From CAUZIR01 sp034421295 (GTDB lineage: Bacteria > Chloroflexota > Dehalococcoidia > Lucifugimonadales > UBA2962), in NCBI GenBank assembly GCA_034421295.1, contig DAOUKM010000002.1, positions 1 to 64,000 on the forward strand: a stretch of DNA of 64,000 nt, read 5' to 3'. A program made the translations under genes and the position numbers. The notes under the pieces are model-generated. The model saw only the letters and a program-made list of their open reading frames with translations. It was not told the origin of the DNA and did no database searches. This document shows positions 28,471 to 37,406 of this stretch, one piece after another; the first letter of the stretch is position 1; every line of letters starts with the position of its first letter.

Positions 28471-28902
28471 ATGATTCTCACATCCGAGCAGGAACGATAC
28501 GTAAGACTCAGCAGGGTGGCACGCCTGGCAACGGCTGACGAACGCGGATGCCCCCACATAGTGCCGGTCTGCTTTGCCTACGAGCAGGGCAGCTTCTACA
28601 CCGCTATCGACCTCAAGCCCAAGGCTGCGGCCCCCGCCATGCTTCGGCGTGTAAGGAACATCTCCGTCAACCCGCAGGCCGCGCTGCTGATAGATCACTA
28701 CGAGGAAGACTGGGACAGCCTGTCCTACCTGCTGGTACGGGCTAATGCCTCGGTCGTGGAGGATGAGGAGGAGCGGACGCGGGCCGTGCGCGCCCTCCGG
28801 GCAAGGTACGAGCAGTACCGGATCCTGCTGGAAGATGGCGCCCTGGTGATTCGCCTGATGCCGGTCCGGGTCTCGGCCTGGGCGGCCTCCGGCCGGCTCT
28901 GA
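28471..28902 (+). CDS. PPOX-class split-barrel flavin/F420-binding protein
   Basis: A 143-residue protein of the pyridoxamine 5'-phosphate oxidase-like split-barrel family. The features VARLATADERGCPHIVPVCFAY, FYTAIDLKPK and the NPQAALLIDHYEEDW stretch correspond to the TIGR03668 (Rv0121-like) F420-dependent group as I recall it. Members bind FMN or F420 and reduce small molecules. With the F420-type luciferase-like proteins in the window this hints at F420 use, but no F420 biosynthesis gene is present here. The 215 bases before it show no gene; I see nothing else in that gap. Confidence 0.8.
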   Translation: MILTSEQERYVRLSRVARLATADERGCPHIVPVCFAYEQGSFYTAIDLKPKAAAPAMLRRVRNISVNPQAALLIDHYEEDWDSLSYLLVRANASVVEDEEERTRAVRALRARYEQYRILLEDGALVIRLMPVRVSAWAASGRL

Positions 28903-29056
28903 GATTCGTCGGCTATAGAGGCGGCCCGAAACCCGGACCCAGGGCGACTATCTCGCAGCGGACCGGATGAGGCTCGAATCCCGGTAGCTTGCCTGCAGTC
29001 GTCTGTCGTTGTCCCCTCGCGACCATGATCGGTCCTCGCCCAGGAAGCAGGACAGG

Positions 29057-29566
29057 TTAGAGGTCGCGCCCCAGGCCGGCGATCCAGTCGGCGAGTATGC
29101 TGCGATCGTGCGGGAACGGCAGCCTTGGAAGGCCGTACTTGTGGAATCGACGCACCTCCTGGACATCGTGCCCGGGCCTTGGCACGCCCCCGGTGATGAC
29201 TCCGTCGAAAACGACCAGGATGACCGGGCTCCCGTGGCGGGAGTAGACGCCGACCAGTCTGGTCAGGCGGACATCCAGTCCCGTCTCCTCGAGCACCTCC
29301 CGCCTGGCCGCGTCCTCAACCGCCTCGCCGCGGTCCACGTAACCGGACGGAAAGCTCCATTCGCCGAGCGCCGGCTGCACGCCGCGGCGGACCATCAGCA
29401 CCATGTCCTTCTCGGACGTGACGACCACCGCTGCGACCTTGGGGTCCAGGAAGTATGTGCGCCCGCACGGCTCGCAGAAGGGCCGCTGGATGCCCTCAAC
29501 GAGCCTGCTCGAGAGCCCTGCGCCACACGCCTGGCAGTAGTTCAAATCGGCTCGCGGCAGGGTCAT
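29057..29566 (-). CDS. Nudix hydrolase with N-terminal zinc ribbon
   Basis: A 169-residue Nudix protein. Residues 11-34 carry a four-cysteine zinc ribbon (CQAC and CEPC, as in NudC-like and ADP-ribose pyrophosphatase-like members). The Nudix box is in the middle: GYVDRGEAVEDAARREVLEETG (first Gly about residue 75), preceded by GEWSFPS. Such proteins hydrolyse nucleoside diphosphates linked to another moiety, for example NADH or ADP-ribose. ATG 29566 is used; the 81 upstream in-frame codons run antisense into the aldolase gene and are not conserved. Divergent from the aldolase gene. Confidence 0.88.
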   Translation of the reverse strand: MTLPRADLNYCQACGAGLSSRLVEGIQRPFCEPCGRTYFLDPKVAAVVVTSEKDMVLMVRRGVQPALGEWSFPSGYVDRGEAVEDAARREVLEETGLDVRLTRLVGVYSRHGSPVILVVFDGVITGGVPRPGHDVQEVRRFHKYGLPRLPFPHDRSILADWIAGLGRDL

Positions 29567-29574
29567 GCGTTGAG

Positions 29575-29580
29575 TATAAT
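29575..29580 (+). promoter_or_regulatory. Consensus -10 box upstream of the aldolase gene
   Basis: A perfect TATAAT (in TTGAGTATAATTGC) in the divergent gap between the Nudix and aldolase genes. The expected start site near 29587 excludes the earliest in-frame start at 29580 and favours ATG 29607 or GTG 29643. No good -35 is visible. Confidence 0.5.
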
Positions 29581-29642
29581 TGCGCCGCCCGGGTGCCCCG
29601 GCAACGATGGGGGCGATTTTGTGGGAAGCGAGGCTGATCAAA

Positions 29643-30404
29643 GTGGCGGAACTGAGGCCCAATCGGGCAAAGCGAAAGCTGCAGCAGGGCGGAATAGTCT
29701 CGGTGGCTCTAGGCCCGACCAATCCCGAACTGATCGAACACCTCTGCCAGCTGGATTTCGATGCCATCTGGCTGGAGGCAGAGCACGGGCCGGTCGACTT
29801 TGCCGACATACCCGACCTGACGCGAGCGTGCGATCTCTGGGGCAGAACCTCGATAGTCCGGGTGAATCAGGTAAACCCGGGCGTCATCTACCGGACCTTC
29901 GACTCCGGGGCGATGGGAGTGGCCGTCCCGCACGTCAACACCGCCGAGGAGGCAAGGGCGGTGGTCGATGCCTCCAAGTTCGGCCCCGTCGGGCACCGCG
30001 GCATGTTCACAAGTCGCCAGGGCATAGGAGTTGCCGACTACGTCAAAAAGGCCAATGAAGAGACGATGGTCGTGGTGCTCGTCGAGGACATAGTCTCGGT
30101 GCGAAACCTGCCGGAGATCCTCGAGGTCGATCACATCGACGTATTCTTCGTGGCCCCCGGGGATTTGGCCCAGAGCATGGGATACGCCGGGGAGTACGAT
30201 CATCCCGAGGTCGTGGCAACGGTGGAGCACTCGCTCAGGCAGATCAGCGAGGCGGGCCGGGTCGCCGGGACGCTGGTGAGTGACTCGACGGTAGATCACT
30301 ACATAGGGTTGGGCGCCAGATTCCTCAGCGTCTCGTGGACGCCCTGGCTGATGTCCGGTGCGCAGGCATACCTGGACAGGGTCAAGGCGGCCTCTTCGAC
30401 CTAG
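29643..30404 (+). CDS. HpcH/HpaI-type aldolase family protein
   Basis: A 253-residue TIM-barrel class II (metal-dependent) aldolase of the HpcH/HpaI family, which cleaves 2-keto-4-hydroxy acids to pyruvate and an aldehyde. Visible are WLEAEHGPVDF (the catalytic/metal region), MGVAVPHVNTAEEAR, VVVLVEDIVSVRNLPEIL with the metal Glu and Asp, and FVAPGDLAQSMG. GTG 29643 gives the usual family N-terminus; ATG 29607 adds 12 residues and cannot be excluded. Substrate unknown. A consensus -10 lies upstream. Confidence 0.85.
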   Translation: MAELRPNRAKRKLQQGGIVSVALGPTNPELIEHLCQLDFDAIWLEAEHGPVDFADIPDLTRACDLWGRTSIVRVNQVNPGVIYRTFDSGAMGVAVPHVNTAEEARAVVDASKFGPVGHRGMFTSRQGIGVADYVKKANEETMVVVLVEDIVSVRNLPEILEVDHIDVFFVAPGDLAQSMGYAGEYDHPEVVATVEHSLRQISEAGRVAGTLVSDSTVDHYIGLGARFLSVSWTPWLMSGAQAYLDRVKAASST

Positions 30405-30467
30405 GGTCCAGCCTCTTCACAGGCTCGGCGGTTTCGTTGATTTCCGGGCCCGAATAGCGCCTCTGCC

Positions 30468-31745
30468 ATGACGAGTCTGGCGTCCGGACTTGAGTCCCTG
30501 CTGCACCGAGACCGGATGCGGGTCCTTCGAACCTGTGCCGACGTGGCCTCCCGAAGGGGAGTGGACATCTACTTGGTCGGCGGGATCGTGCGGGATCTGG
30601 TGATGGCTCGACTCAGCCCGGATCCCGACATAGACGTGGCGGGACCACGGGTCGACAGACGTTTCGCCGCCGACCTGGCCCGCGAGATCGGCGGCCGGTT
30701 CGTCGCAAGCTCCGAGTTCGGCACCTTTAAGCTGCTGGTGCCCGCCTCTGGTGCGGACCGCCCCTCGGCGATGGAAATCGATCTGGTTACCTCCCGATCG
30801 GAGACCTACAGCGGGCCGGGCGCATTGCCGCAGGTAAGGCCCGGGACGCTCGATCAGGACCTGGCGAGACGGGACTTTTCGATCGGGGCGATGTGCATGG
30901 TCTTGACGCCGCCGGCAGGATCAGCGCTGTCCTGGGGCGACCTGATCGACCCGTTCTGCGGCCGGGGCGACGTCGAGCGCGGGCTCGTAAGGGTCCTTCA
31001 CCAGAGCAGCTTCATCGACGATCCCACACGGATTTTTCGCGCCGTTCGATATGCGATCCGGCTGGGGTTCGAGATCGAGGAGACGACGGCGAACCTGCTG
31101 GAGGACGCGCTGCCATACGTTGGCAGGCTCTCAGGCGACAGGGTCCGGCATGAGCTCGAGCGCATCTTCGACGAGGCGGAGGCCGGCCGCGTGCTGGAAC
31201 TTGCGGGTCGCTTGGGCGTGCTGGAGGCCGTGTTTCCCGGCATGGGGGCCGAACCCGGCATCTTCGCCTCGGCCCGCATCCCCGGCCGAGACTGGGGATG
31301 GGACGAATGGATCGGCCTGCTCGGTTGCTCGGTGCCGGGCGGGCGGGCCCAGGCGCTGGCAAAGAGGCTGAACCTGGGCTCCCGCGCAGCGAGGGTCGCA
31401 CTGGACGCGGCGGAGGTAAACGAACTGGATTGGCCGGGCGCGGCGGCTCCTGTCAGGCCCAGCGAGGTTTACGAGCTCCTGTCCCGAAGGTCGAGGGCCT
31501 CGATCAGGGCATGCGCGGCCGTGACGACGGATGAGGCGGGCAGGGTGGCCATGACTACCTATCTGGAGGCCCTGGCGGACACGGCCTCGGAATTGACGGG
31601 CGAAGACCTCCTCAGGATGGGAGTGCCCGAGGGGCCCACCGTCGGACGGGTGCTGAGGGAACTGCTTTACGCCAGGCTGGATGGAGAGGTCACAACCGTG
31701 GACGAAGAGAGGCGGTTCGTACTCTCGCGAATAGACCGCTCCTAG
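30468..31745 (+). CDS. tRNA nucleotidyltransferase (CCA-adding enzyme / poly(A) polymerase family)
   Basis: A 425-residue class II nucleotidyltransferase. The catalytic head shows YLVGGIVRDLVM, then the metal pair DPDIDVAG, a third acidic site in MEIDLVTSRSE, the nucleotide-selecting RRDFSIGAM and, in the neck, DDPTRIFRAVRYAIRLGF. The C-terminal half is helical (body and tail). This matches bacterial CCA-adding or A-adding enzymes that maintain tRNA 3' ends; the CC/A specificity cannot be told here. Some genomes with tRNA genes lacking CCA need it, though both tRNA genes in this window encode CCA. Confidence 0.9.
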   Translation: MTSLASGLESLLHRDRMRVLRTCADVASRRGVDIYLVGGIVRDLVMARLSPDPDIDVAGPRVDRRFAADLAREIGGRFVASSEFGTFKLLVPASGADRPSAMEIDLVTSRSETYSGPGALPQVRPGTLDQDLARRDFSIGAMCMVLTPPAGSALSWGDLIDPFCGRGDVERGLVRVLHQSSFIDDPTRIFRAVRYAIRLGFEIEETTANLLEDALPYVGRLSGDRVRHELERIFDEAEAGRVLELAGRLGVLEAVFPGMGAEPGIFASARIPGRDWGWDEWIGLLGCSVPGGRAQALAKRLNLGSRAARVALDAAEVNELDWPGAAAPVRPSEVYELLSRRSRASIRACAAVTTDEAGRVAMTTYLEALADTASELTGEDLLRMGVPEGPTVGRVLRELLYARLDGEVTTVDEERRFVLSRIDRS

Positions 31746-31759
31746 CCGGCTCCCGCCCT

Positions 31760-33157
31760 CTATCCGGAGGTGGGCTCGGTCATGCGAGACGGATCCAGGA
31801 TCCTGTCCAGGTCGGCCTCCGCCAGGTCGGTCTGCTCCCTTGCAACCTCCCGCACCGTCCTACCGCTACCCTGGGCCTCCTTCGCGATCGCCGCCGCCGC
31901 ATCATAGCCTATGACGGGGACCAGGGTGGTCACGATCGCCAGGCCCCGCTCGACCATGTCCGGTCCCCTACGCGTGGCGCCGAGTCCCTCCACGCACTGG
32001 GTGCTGAAGTTGCGCGCCGAAGCGGCCAGCAGTTCGATGGACTGAAGGAGGTTGTGGGCGGCAACAGGCATCATGACGTTGAGCTGGAAGTTGCCCGACT
32101 GGCCGGCGATCATCACGGCTGTGTCGTTGCCCATCACCTGCGCGGCCGCCATGCAGACCGACTCGGCGATCACGGGATTGACCTTTCCCGGCATGATCGA
32201 GCTGCCGGGCTGGACCTCCGGCAGGTCGATCTCCCCGATACCTGCCCGCGGACCCGAGCCCAGCCAGCGCACGTCGTTGGCGATCTTCATCAGGCTGACG
32301 GCAACGGACCTCAGGGCCCCGCTCATCTCGACCACGCCGTCGAGGGTGCTCTGGGCCTGGAAGTGGTTGTCGGACTCGGTAACCTCGATACCCATCGAGT
32401 CTGCCAGTCGGGCGCACACCCTCGGGGCGAACTCGGGATGAGTATTTACCCCGGTGCCCACGGCGGTGCCGCCCAGCGCGACCTCCGTCAGGCCCGCCGT
32501 CGCCGCCCTCACCCGGCGGACGCCCCGCTCGACCATTCCGGCATGGCCCAGGAACTCCTGTCCCAGTCGCACGGGCGTAGCATCCTGAAGGTGCGTTCGG
32601 CCGGTCTTGACGACGTCCATGAATTGGAGAGACTTGCTCATAAGGGCTGCCTCGAGGTACTCGAGCGCCGGGATCAGGTCGTCTGAAACCGCCTTCAGGG
32701 CCGCGACGTGGATCGCCGTGGGGATGACGTCATTGGAGGATTGACCCAGGTTCACGTGGTCATTGGGATGGACCGGCTCGCGGGAGCCGAGAACCCCTCC
32801 GAGACGCTCGATCGCCCGGTTGGAGATGACCTCGTTGGCATTCATGTTGGTCGATGTGCCCGAGCCCGTCTGGAAGATGTCGACCACGAACTGATCGTCC
32901 AGGTCGCCGGATATCACGTCGCCCGCGGCCGCGATGATCGGCTCGGCGAGGGTATGGTCGAGCAGGCCCAGTTCGGCGTTGACCTGGGCCGCCGCCTTCT
33001 TGATCTCTCCGATCGCGCGTATGAACGACCTGGGAAAGCGCAGGTCGCTGATGGGGAAGTTGACCACCGCCCTCATGGTGTTGGCGCCGTAGTAGGCTTT
33101 GGCCGGTACCTGGAAGGTACCCATTGAATCTGTCTCGGTCCTGGTCTCGGCGCTCAA
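31760..33157 (-). CDS. fumC: Fumarate hydratase class II
   Basis: FumC (465 residues) interconverts fumarate and malate in the TCA cycle without an iron-sulfur cluster. Typical segments: QTGSGTSTNMNANEV near residue 98, KTGRTHLQDATP with the active-site His near 185, and the superfamily loop GSSIMPGKVNP near 318. Argininosuccinate lyase elsewhere in the window yields fumarate, so the two are metabolically linked. The start is TTG 33157 with a strong AGGAGG five bases upstream. The neighbouring start-distal gene encodes an alpha/beta hydrolase in the same direction. Confidence 0.95.
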   Translation of the reverse strand: MSAETRTETDSMGTFQVPAKAYYGANTMRAVVNFPISDLRFPRSFIRAIGEIKKAAAQVNAELGLLDHTLAEPIIAAAGDVISGDLDDQFVVDIFQTGSGTSTNMNANEVISNRAIERLGGVLGSREPVHPNDHVNLGQSSNDVIPTAIHVAALKAVSDDLIPALEYLEAALMSKSLQFMDVVKTGRTHLQDATPVRLGQEFLGHAGMVERGVRRVRAATAGLTEVALGGTAVGTGVNTHPEFAPRVCARLADSMGIEVTESDNHFQAQSTLDGVVEMSGALRSVAVSLMKIANDVRWLGSGPRAGIGEIDLPEVQPGSSIMPGKVNPVIAESVCMAAAQVMGNDTAVMIAGQSGNFQLNVMMPVAAHNLLQSIELLAASARNFSTQCVEGLGATRRGPDMVERGLAIVTTLVPVIGYDAAAAIAKEAQGSGRTVREVAREQTDLAEADLDRILDPSRMTEPTSG

Positions 33158-33194
33158 ATCTTCCTCCTAGAGTTTGCGGTCGCTTCCGCGGCCC

Positions 33195-33848
33195 CTAATC
33201 GAGCGTGTCGGCAAGAAATTTCGCCACCAGGCCAGCGGCCTCACCTTCACGGCCGGCGAGGGAGTGATCGGCGCCAGGCAGCTCCGCGAAGCTCACCGGT
33301 CCCTTGATCCGGTCGAGCTGGCGCTGCAGCTCCAGGGGGGCCGCGATGCGATCGTGTGAACCTGCGACGAACAGGGTGGCCCTGTTCATTTTCGAATCGG
33401 CGAGCGAGCGCACCGAGGAAACGGGCGGAGCTATCGCCGCGAAGGACCTTACCGCCCTCAGCCTGCCAATCGCCGCGATCGCGACACCCGCACCGAAGGA
33501 ATAGCCCGCCACCGCCACCCGTCCGCCGTTCACTCCCGGCCAGCGTCTCATGGCGCCGACGGCCGCCACCAGATCGTCACGTTCTCCCGGGCCGTTGCTG
33601 AACCTGCCCTCCGACCCCTTGACCCCCCGGAAGTTGAATCTCAGTGAGGCGAGGCCGTACTCGTCGACGGCTCTGCACACCTCAACCACGACCCGGTTGT
33701 CCATGTCCCCGCCCAGCACGGGATGCGGGTGGCAGGTCACGACGATTCCGGGATCAGAAGTCCGGCGCTCGGGCAGCGAAAGCACGCCCTCGACCGCCAT
33801 CCCCTTGCTGTAGAACTGGATGGCCGTCTGCCGCATGGCAACGGCCAC
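33195..33848 (-). CDS. Alpha/beta hydrolase (dienelactone-hydrolase-like)
   Basis: A 217-residue alpha/beta hydrolase. It has the oxyanion motif CHPHPVLGGDMDN, RFNFRGVKGSEG, the nucleophile elbow GYSFGAG (Ser), the Asp in VAGSHDRI and the His in GADHSLAG. This layout fits the small COG2945-type hydrolases, of unknown substrate. GTG 33848 or ATG 33836 (four residues shorter) are possible starts. It is followed after 37 bases by fumC in the same direction and divergent from the threonine aldolase gene. Confidence 0.88.
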   Translation of the reverse strand: MAVAMRQTAIQFYSKGMAVEGVLSLPERRTSDPGIVVTCHPHPVLGGDMDNRVVVEVCRAVDEYGLASLRFNFRGVKGSEGRFSNGPGERDDLVAAVGAMRRWPGVNGGRVAVAGYSFGAGVAIAAIGRLRAVRSFAAIAPPVSSVRSLADSKMNRATLFVAGSHDRIAAPLELQRQLDRIKGPVSFAELPGADHSLAGREGEAAGLVAKFLADTLD

Positions 33849-33870
33849 TATAGCATTTGATTGGGGGGGT

Positions 33871-33879
33871 TGCTAGAAT
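33871..33879 (+). promoter_or_regulatory. Extended -10 promoter element upstream of the threonine aldolase gene
   Basis: TGCTAGAAT, a TGn-extended -10, with expected start near 33886 and a 37-base leader that contains the AGGAGG for ATG 33923. The same nine bases occur upstream of coaE and of the cysteine desulfurase gene. Confidence 0.55.
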
Positions 33880-33922
33880 AGGCCGACTCCCGATCTATCC
33901 CACTATACAGGAGGGGAACGGT

Positions 33923-35020
33923 ATGCGCGGCGGATACTCCTCAAGCACCGGACAGGCCAAGGATGGTCCGGGCGACGGCGCCAGAGTCGTCGACCTTCGC
34001 AGCGATACGGTCACCCACCCGAGCCCCGAAATGAGGCGCGCGATGTTCGAGGCCGAGCTGGGCGACGACGTGTTCGGAGAGGATCCCACCGTCAACCGGC
34101 TTGAGGCCATGGCCGCCGAGATGTTCGGCAAGGAGGACGCCACTTTCGTGGCCAGCGGGACCATGGGTAACGTCGCGGCGGGGATGGCCCACTGCACCCG
34201 CGGGGACGAGATGATAGTCGGCGATAAGTCACACATGTTCAACGCCGAGGCCGGTGCCCACTCCGCCTTCGGCGGGATCGCCGTCCAGACCGTCAGAAAC
34301 GACGAGCGGGGGATGATGGACCCCGACGAGGTCAGGGCGAAGATCAGGCCCGATAACATCCACTACCCTCCGACCAGGCTGATCGGCATGGAGAACACCC
34401 ACAACCAGGCCGGCGGCACCGCGCTTACCCCCGAGGAGGTCGGCAGCGTCGCGGCGGTCGCCAGAGAGCACGGCATAAAATTCCACGTCGACGGTGCGCG
34501 CATCTTCAACGCGGCCGTCGCCCTGGAGACGCCGGTCGCCGAGCTGGTCAGGGACGCCGACACCACATCGTTCTGCCTGTCAAAGGGCCTGTCGTGCCCG
34601 ATAGGTTCCGTGGTCGTCGGCGGCCACGAGGACATAGAGAATGTGCGCAGGTGGCGCAAGGCCCTTGGCGGCGGCATGAGACAGGTCGGAGTGATCGCCG
34701 CCGCCGGGGTGGTCGCCCTGGACTCCATGGTGGAGAGGATGGCCGAGGACCACGCCAACGCGCGCAAGCTGGCCGTTGGCCTGAGCCGGATAGACGGCGT
34801 CGAGTGTGACCCTGACGCCAACCCCACCAACCTGGTGTTCTGCCATGTTTCGGCAAAGAACCCGACCGAGATCCTCAGCAAGCTCGATGAGAGGGGGGTG
34901 CGGGCCCTGTCGCTGCCGGCGGGCTGGAGATTCGTCACCCACTACGGCATAACCGCGGGCGACATCGACCACGCACTCGATGTAATCGACGACACGTTCA
35001 AGGAGTTCGCCGCCTACTAG
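33923..35020 (+). CDS. ltaE: Low-specificity L-threonine aldolase
   Basis: A 365-residue PLP enzyme of the threonine aldolase family (fold type I), cleaving L-threonine or L-allo-threonine to glycine and acetaldehyde. Diagnostic segments: VDLRSDTVTHPSPEMRRAM at the N-terminus, GDDVFGEDPTVNRLE, the active-site HSAFGG, FHVDGARIFNA with the PLP Asp, and the Schiff-base Lys in CLSKGLSCPIG. ATG 33923 is chosen because AGGAGG lies eight bases upstream; the 22 codons before it contain the promoter. The low-specificity label is by family and is not demonstrated. Confidence 0.92.
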   Translation: MRGGYSSSTGQAKDGPGDGARVVDLRSDTVTHPSPEMRRAMFEAELGDDVFGEDPTVNRLEAMAAEMFGKEDATFVASGTMGNVAAGMAHCTRGDEMIVGDKSHMFNAEAGAHSAFGGIAVQTVRNDERGMMDPDEVRAKIRPDNIHYPPTRLIGMENTHNQAGGTALTPEEVGSVAAVAREHGIKFHVDGARIFNAAVALETPVAELVRDADTTSFCLSKGLSCPIGSVVVGGHEDIENVRRWRKALGGGMRQVGVIAAAGVVALDSMVERMAEDHANARKLAVGLSRIDGVECDPDANPTNLVFCHVSAKNPTEILSKLDERGVRALSLPAGWRFVTHYGITAGDIDHALDVIDDTFKEFAAY

Positions 35021-35112
35021 CCCCCTGCCGGTGGCGCCTGGCCGGCACATTTCGGATCGGAGCGGGCGGGGGGAGCGCGGACCGAGGCGGCCGGAAGGGA
35101 AGGACAGATCGA

Positions 35113-36057
35113 GTGAATTTCGGATACGACGTCCCCGTCACGGGTCCGATGGCCGACCCGGACTCGATCACCGCCATAGCCCGGGGCGGTGAAGAGCTGG
35201 GATTTACCCACGCCTACACCTCGGACCACATAGTGGTCCCCACCTCCATCGCCTCGGCGTATCCCTACACTCCCGACGGCTCGGCCCCGTTCGGCGACAG
35301 CTTCCTAGAGCTCCTTACTACCCTCAGCTTTATTGCCGGCGTCACCTCGAAGGTCCGCCTGGTCTCCTCGGTCATGGTGGTGCCCTACAGGGCCGCCGTG
35401 CACACCGCCAAGGTCCTCTCGACCATCGACGTGCTATCGGGCGGCCGCCTGACGGTCGGGGTCGGGGTCGGGTGGATGAAGGAGGAGTTCGAGGCCCTCG
35501 GGGCGCCGCCGTTCGCCGAGCGGGGGCGGGTGACCGACGAGTATCTGGCCGTCTTCAGGGAGCTCTGGCAGGCTGAGAGCCCCGAGTTTCGCGGTGATTA
35601 TGTCTCCTTCTCGGACATAGCCTTTGAGCCAAAGCCCGTGCAGTCGCCGCATCCACCCGTATGGATCGGCGGCGAGAGTCCCCCCGCGATCAGGCGGGCG
35701 GCAAGGCACGGCGACGGCTGGTACCCGATCAGCTATCGCACCGCGCACCCGATGCACACCCTTGAGGCCTTCAGGACGTCCCTCGACCGACTGCACGCCC
35801 TGGCACTGGAGGCCGGCAGGGATCCGTCCGACATCGAGATCACCTACCACGCGGGTGTCTACGACCGGCGTGATGCGGAAATCGTCGCCGGCGGCGACCG
35901 CAGGGCATTCACAGGAACCGACGGGCAGATAGCGGACGATATCGGCCGCTTTGAGGAGGCGGGCGTAAGCAACGTGTTCTGGACCTTCCCGGGAGAGAGC
36001 CCGGAGCAGCTCCTCGGGTGGATGGAGCGGTTCATGTCCGGGGTGGTCAGCCGCTAG
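35113..36057 (+). CDS. Luciferase-like monooxygenase (F420/flavin-dependent)
   Basis: A 314-residue luciferase-like TIM-barrel oxidoreductase. It has the N-terminal strand NFGYDVPV, TSDHIVVP, KVRLVSSVMVVPYR, SGGRLTVGVGVGWMKEEFEALG and the HPPVWIGG segment, a pattern shared with the TIGR03619 F420-dependent group. Substrate unknown. GTG start at 35113, about 90 bases after the threonine aldolase gene on the same strand. Its last 11 bases overlap the convergent rarA gene. Confidence 0.87.
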   Translation: MNFGYDVPVTGPMADPDSITAIARGGEELGFTHAYTSDHIVVPTSIASAYPYTPDGSAPFGDSFLELLTTLSFIAGVTSKVRLVSSVMVVPYRAAVHTAKVLSTIDVLSGGRLTVGVGVGWMKEEFEALGAPPFAERGRVTDEYLAVFRELWQAESPEFRGDYVSFSDIAFEPKPVQSPHPPVWIGGESPPAIRRAARHGDGWYPISYRTAHPMHTLEAFRTSLDRLHALALEAGRDPSDIEITYHAGVYDRRDAEIVAGGDRRAFTGTDGQIADDIGRFEEAGVSNVFWTFPGESPEQLLGWMERFMSGVVSR

Positions 36058-37390
36058 GTTCGCCTTCTCCCGGTCGGTCCCAGCGGGACCTGTGGCGCTG
36101 TCCGGCCGCTTTCTCGGCCCCCTGTTCGGAGGGGTGGTAGTAGCGGCGTCCCCTAAGTTTCGGGGGCAGGTTTTCCATCGGGCTGAAGTGGTCCTCGTAG
36201 TCGTGTGAGTACCTGTAGCCCTCGCCGTACCCCTCGGACTTCATCAGGTCGCTGACGGGGTTGCGAAGGTGCAGGGGCACAGGCTCGTTGGGCGTCTTTC
36301 CCGCATCCTTGAGCGCCTCGTCGATCGCCATGTAGGCGGAGTTGGACTTGGGGGCGGTGGCAAGGTACACGGTCGCCTCCGAGAGCGGGATTCTGCCCTC
36401 GGGCATGCCCACGAAGTGGACCGCCTGCTGAGCCGCAACCGCGACCGACAGTGCCTGCGGGTCGGCAAGGCCGATGTCCTCTGCCGCCAGGATTACGATT
36501 CGCCTGGCGATGAACATGGGATCCTCGCCGGCATCTATCATCCTTGCCAGCCAGTAGACAGCCGCGTCCGGGTCTGAGCCCCTTACGGACTTTATGAACG
36601 CCGAGATCGTGTCGTAGTGCTGGTCTCCCGCCTTGTCATAGCGCGGCGACCGGCGCTGCATCGTCTCCTCGACGATCTTCAGGGTTACGTGCCGGACCCC
36701 ATCCTCGCCGGGCGGGGCCGACCCGACCGACAGCTCGAGCGCGTTCAGAGCTACACGCGCATCCCCGCCGGAAAAGGCCACGAGGGCCCGCTTGGCGTCG
36801 TCATCAAAGCGCGGGGCAAGCGCCCCTATGCCGCGCTCCGGGTCAGCCACCGCCCTTGCGAGAATGTTCCCGATCTGCTGGTCGGTCAGCGGCCTGAGGG
36901 TGAAGACCCGGGTTCGTGAAAGCAGCGGGCCGATCACCTCGAAGGAGGGGTTCTCGGTCGTGGCGCCGATGAGCGTGACCACGCCGGACTCGACGTGCGG
37001 CAGCACCACGTCCTGCTGTGACTTGTTGAAGCGGTGAATCTCGTCGACGAAGAGCAGCGTGGGCTTTTGCTGCATTCCGAGCCTTTCCCGCGCCTCGGTG
37101 ATGACCCTGCGCAGGTCCGCCACCCCAGCGCCCACCGCGCTTATCGGCTCGAAATGAGCCCGGGTCATCCCCGCGATCAGCAGGGCGAGGGTGGTCTTTC
37201 CGGACCCTGGAGGCCCCCACAGGATCATGGACGGCACCTGGTCGGACTCGATGCAGCTCCGGAGCACGTGCCCGGCCCCGACCAGGTGCTCCTGCCCGAA
37301 GAACTCCTCGAACGACCTGGGCCGCATCCTGGCCGCGAGCGGGGCGCTCTTCTCCAGCGTCCTTTCGCCCTGATGTCCGAACAGGTCCAT
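36047..37390 (-). CDS. rarA: Replication-associated recombination protein A (RarA/MgsA)
   Basis: A 447-residue AAA+ ATPase of the RarA/MgsA/WRNIP1 family that acts at stalled replication forks. The N-terminus contains LAARMRPRSFEEFFGQEHLVG, Walker A GPPGSGKTT (residues 59-67), Walker B LLFVDEIHRFNKSQQD, sensor 1 IGATTENPSF and the C-terminal tetramerisation region with GYRYSHDYEDHFSP. ATG 37390 gives the canonical start; the extra 37 codons in frame overlap selA. It lies 16 bases after selA in the same direction, so the two may share a transcript. Confidence 0.95.
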   Translation of the reverse strand: MDLFGHQGERTLEKSAPLAARMRPRSFEEFFGQEHLVGAGHVLRSCIESDQVPSMILWGPPGSGKTTLALLIAGMTRAHFEPISAVGAGVADLRRVITEARERLGMQQKPTLLFVDEIHRFNKSQQDVVLPHVESGVVTLIGATTENPSFEVIGPLLSRTRVFTLRPLTDQQIGNILARAVADPERGIGALAPRFDDDAKRALVAFSGGDARVALNALELSVGSAPPGEDGVRHVTLKIVEETMQRRSPRYDKAGDQHYDTISAFIKSVRGSDPDAAVYWLARMIDAGEDPMFIARRIVILAAEDIGLADPQALSVAVAAQQAVHFVGMPEGRIPLSEATVYLATAPKSNSAYMAIDEALKDAGKTPNEPVPLHLRNPVSDLMKSEGYGEGYRYSHDYEDHFSPMENLPPKLRGRRYYHPSEQGAEKAAGQRHRSRWDRPGEGEPSG

Positions 37391-37406
37391 CCGGGGAGGC
37401 CCCTGG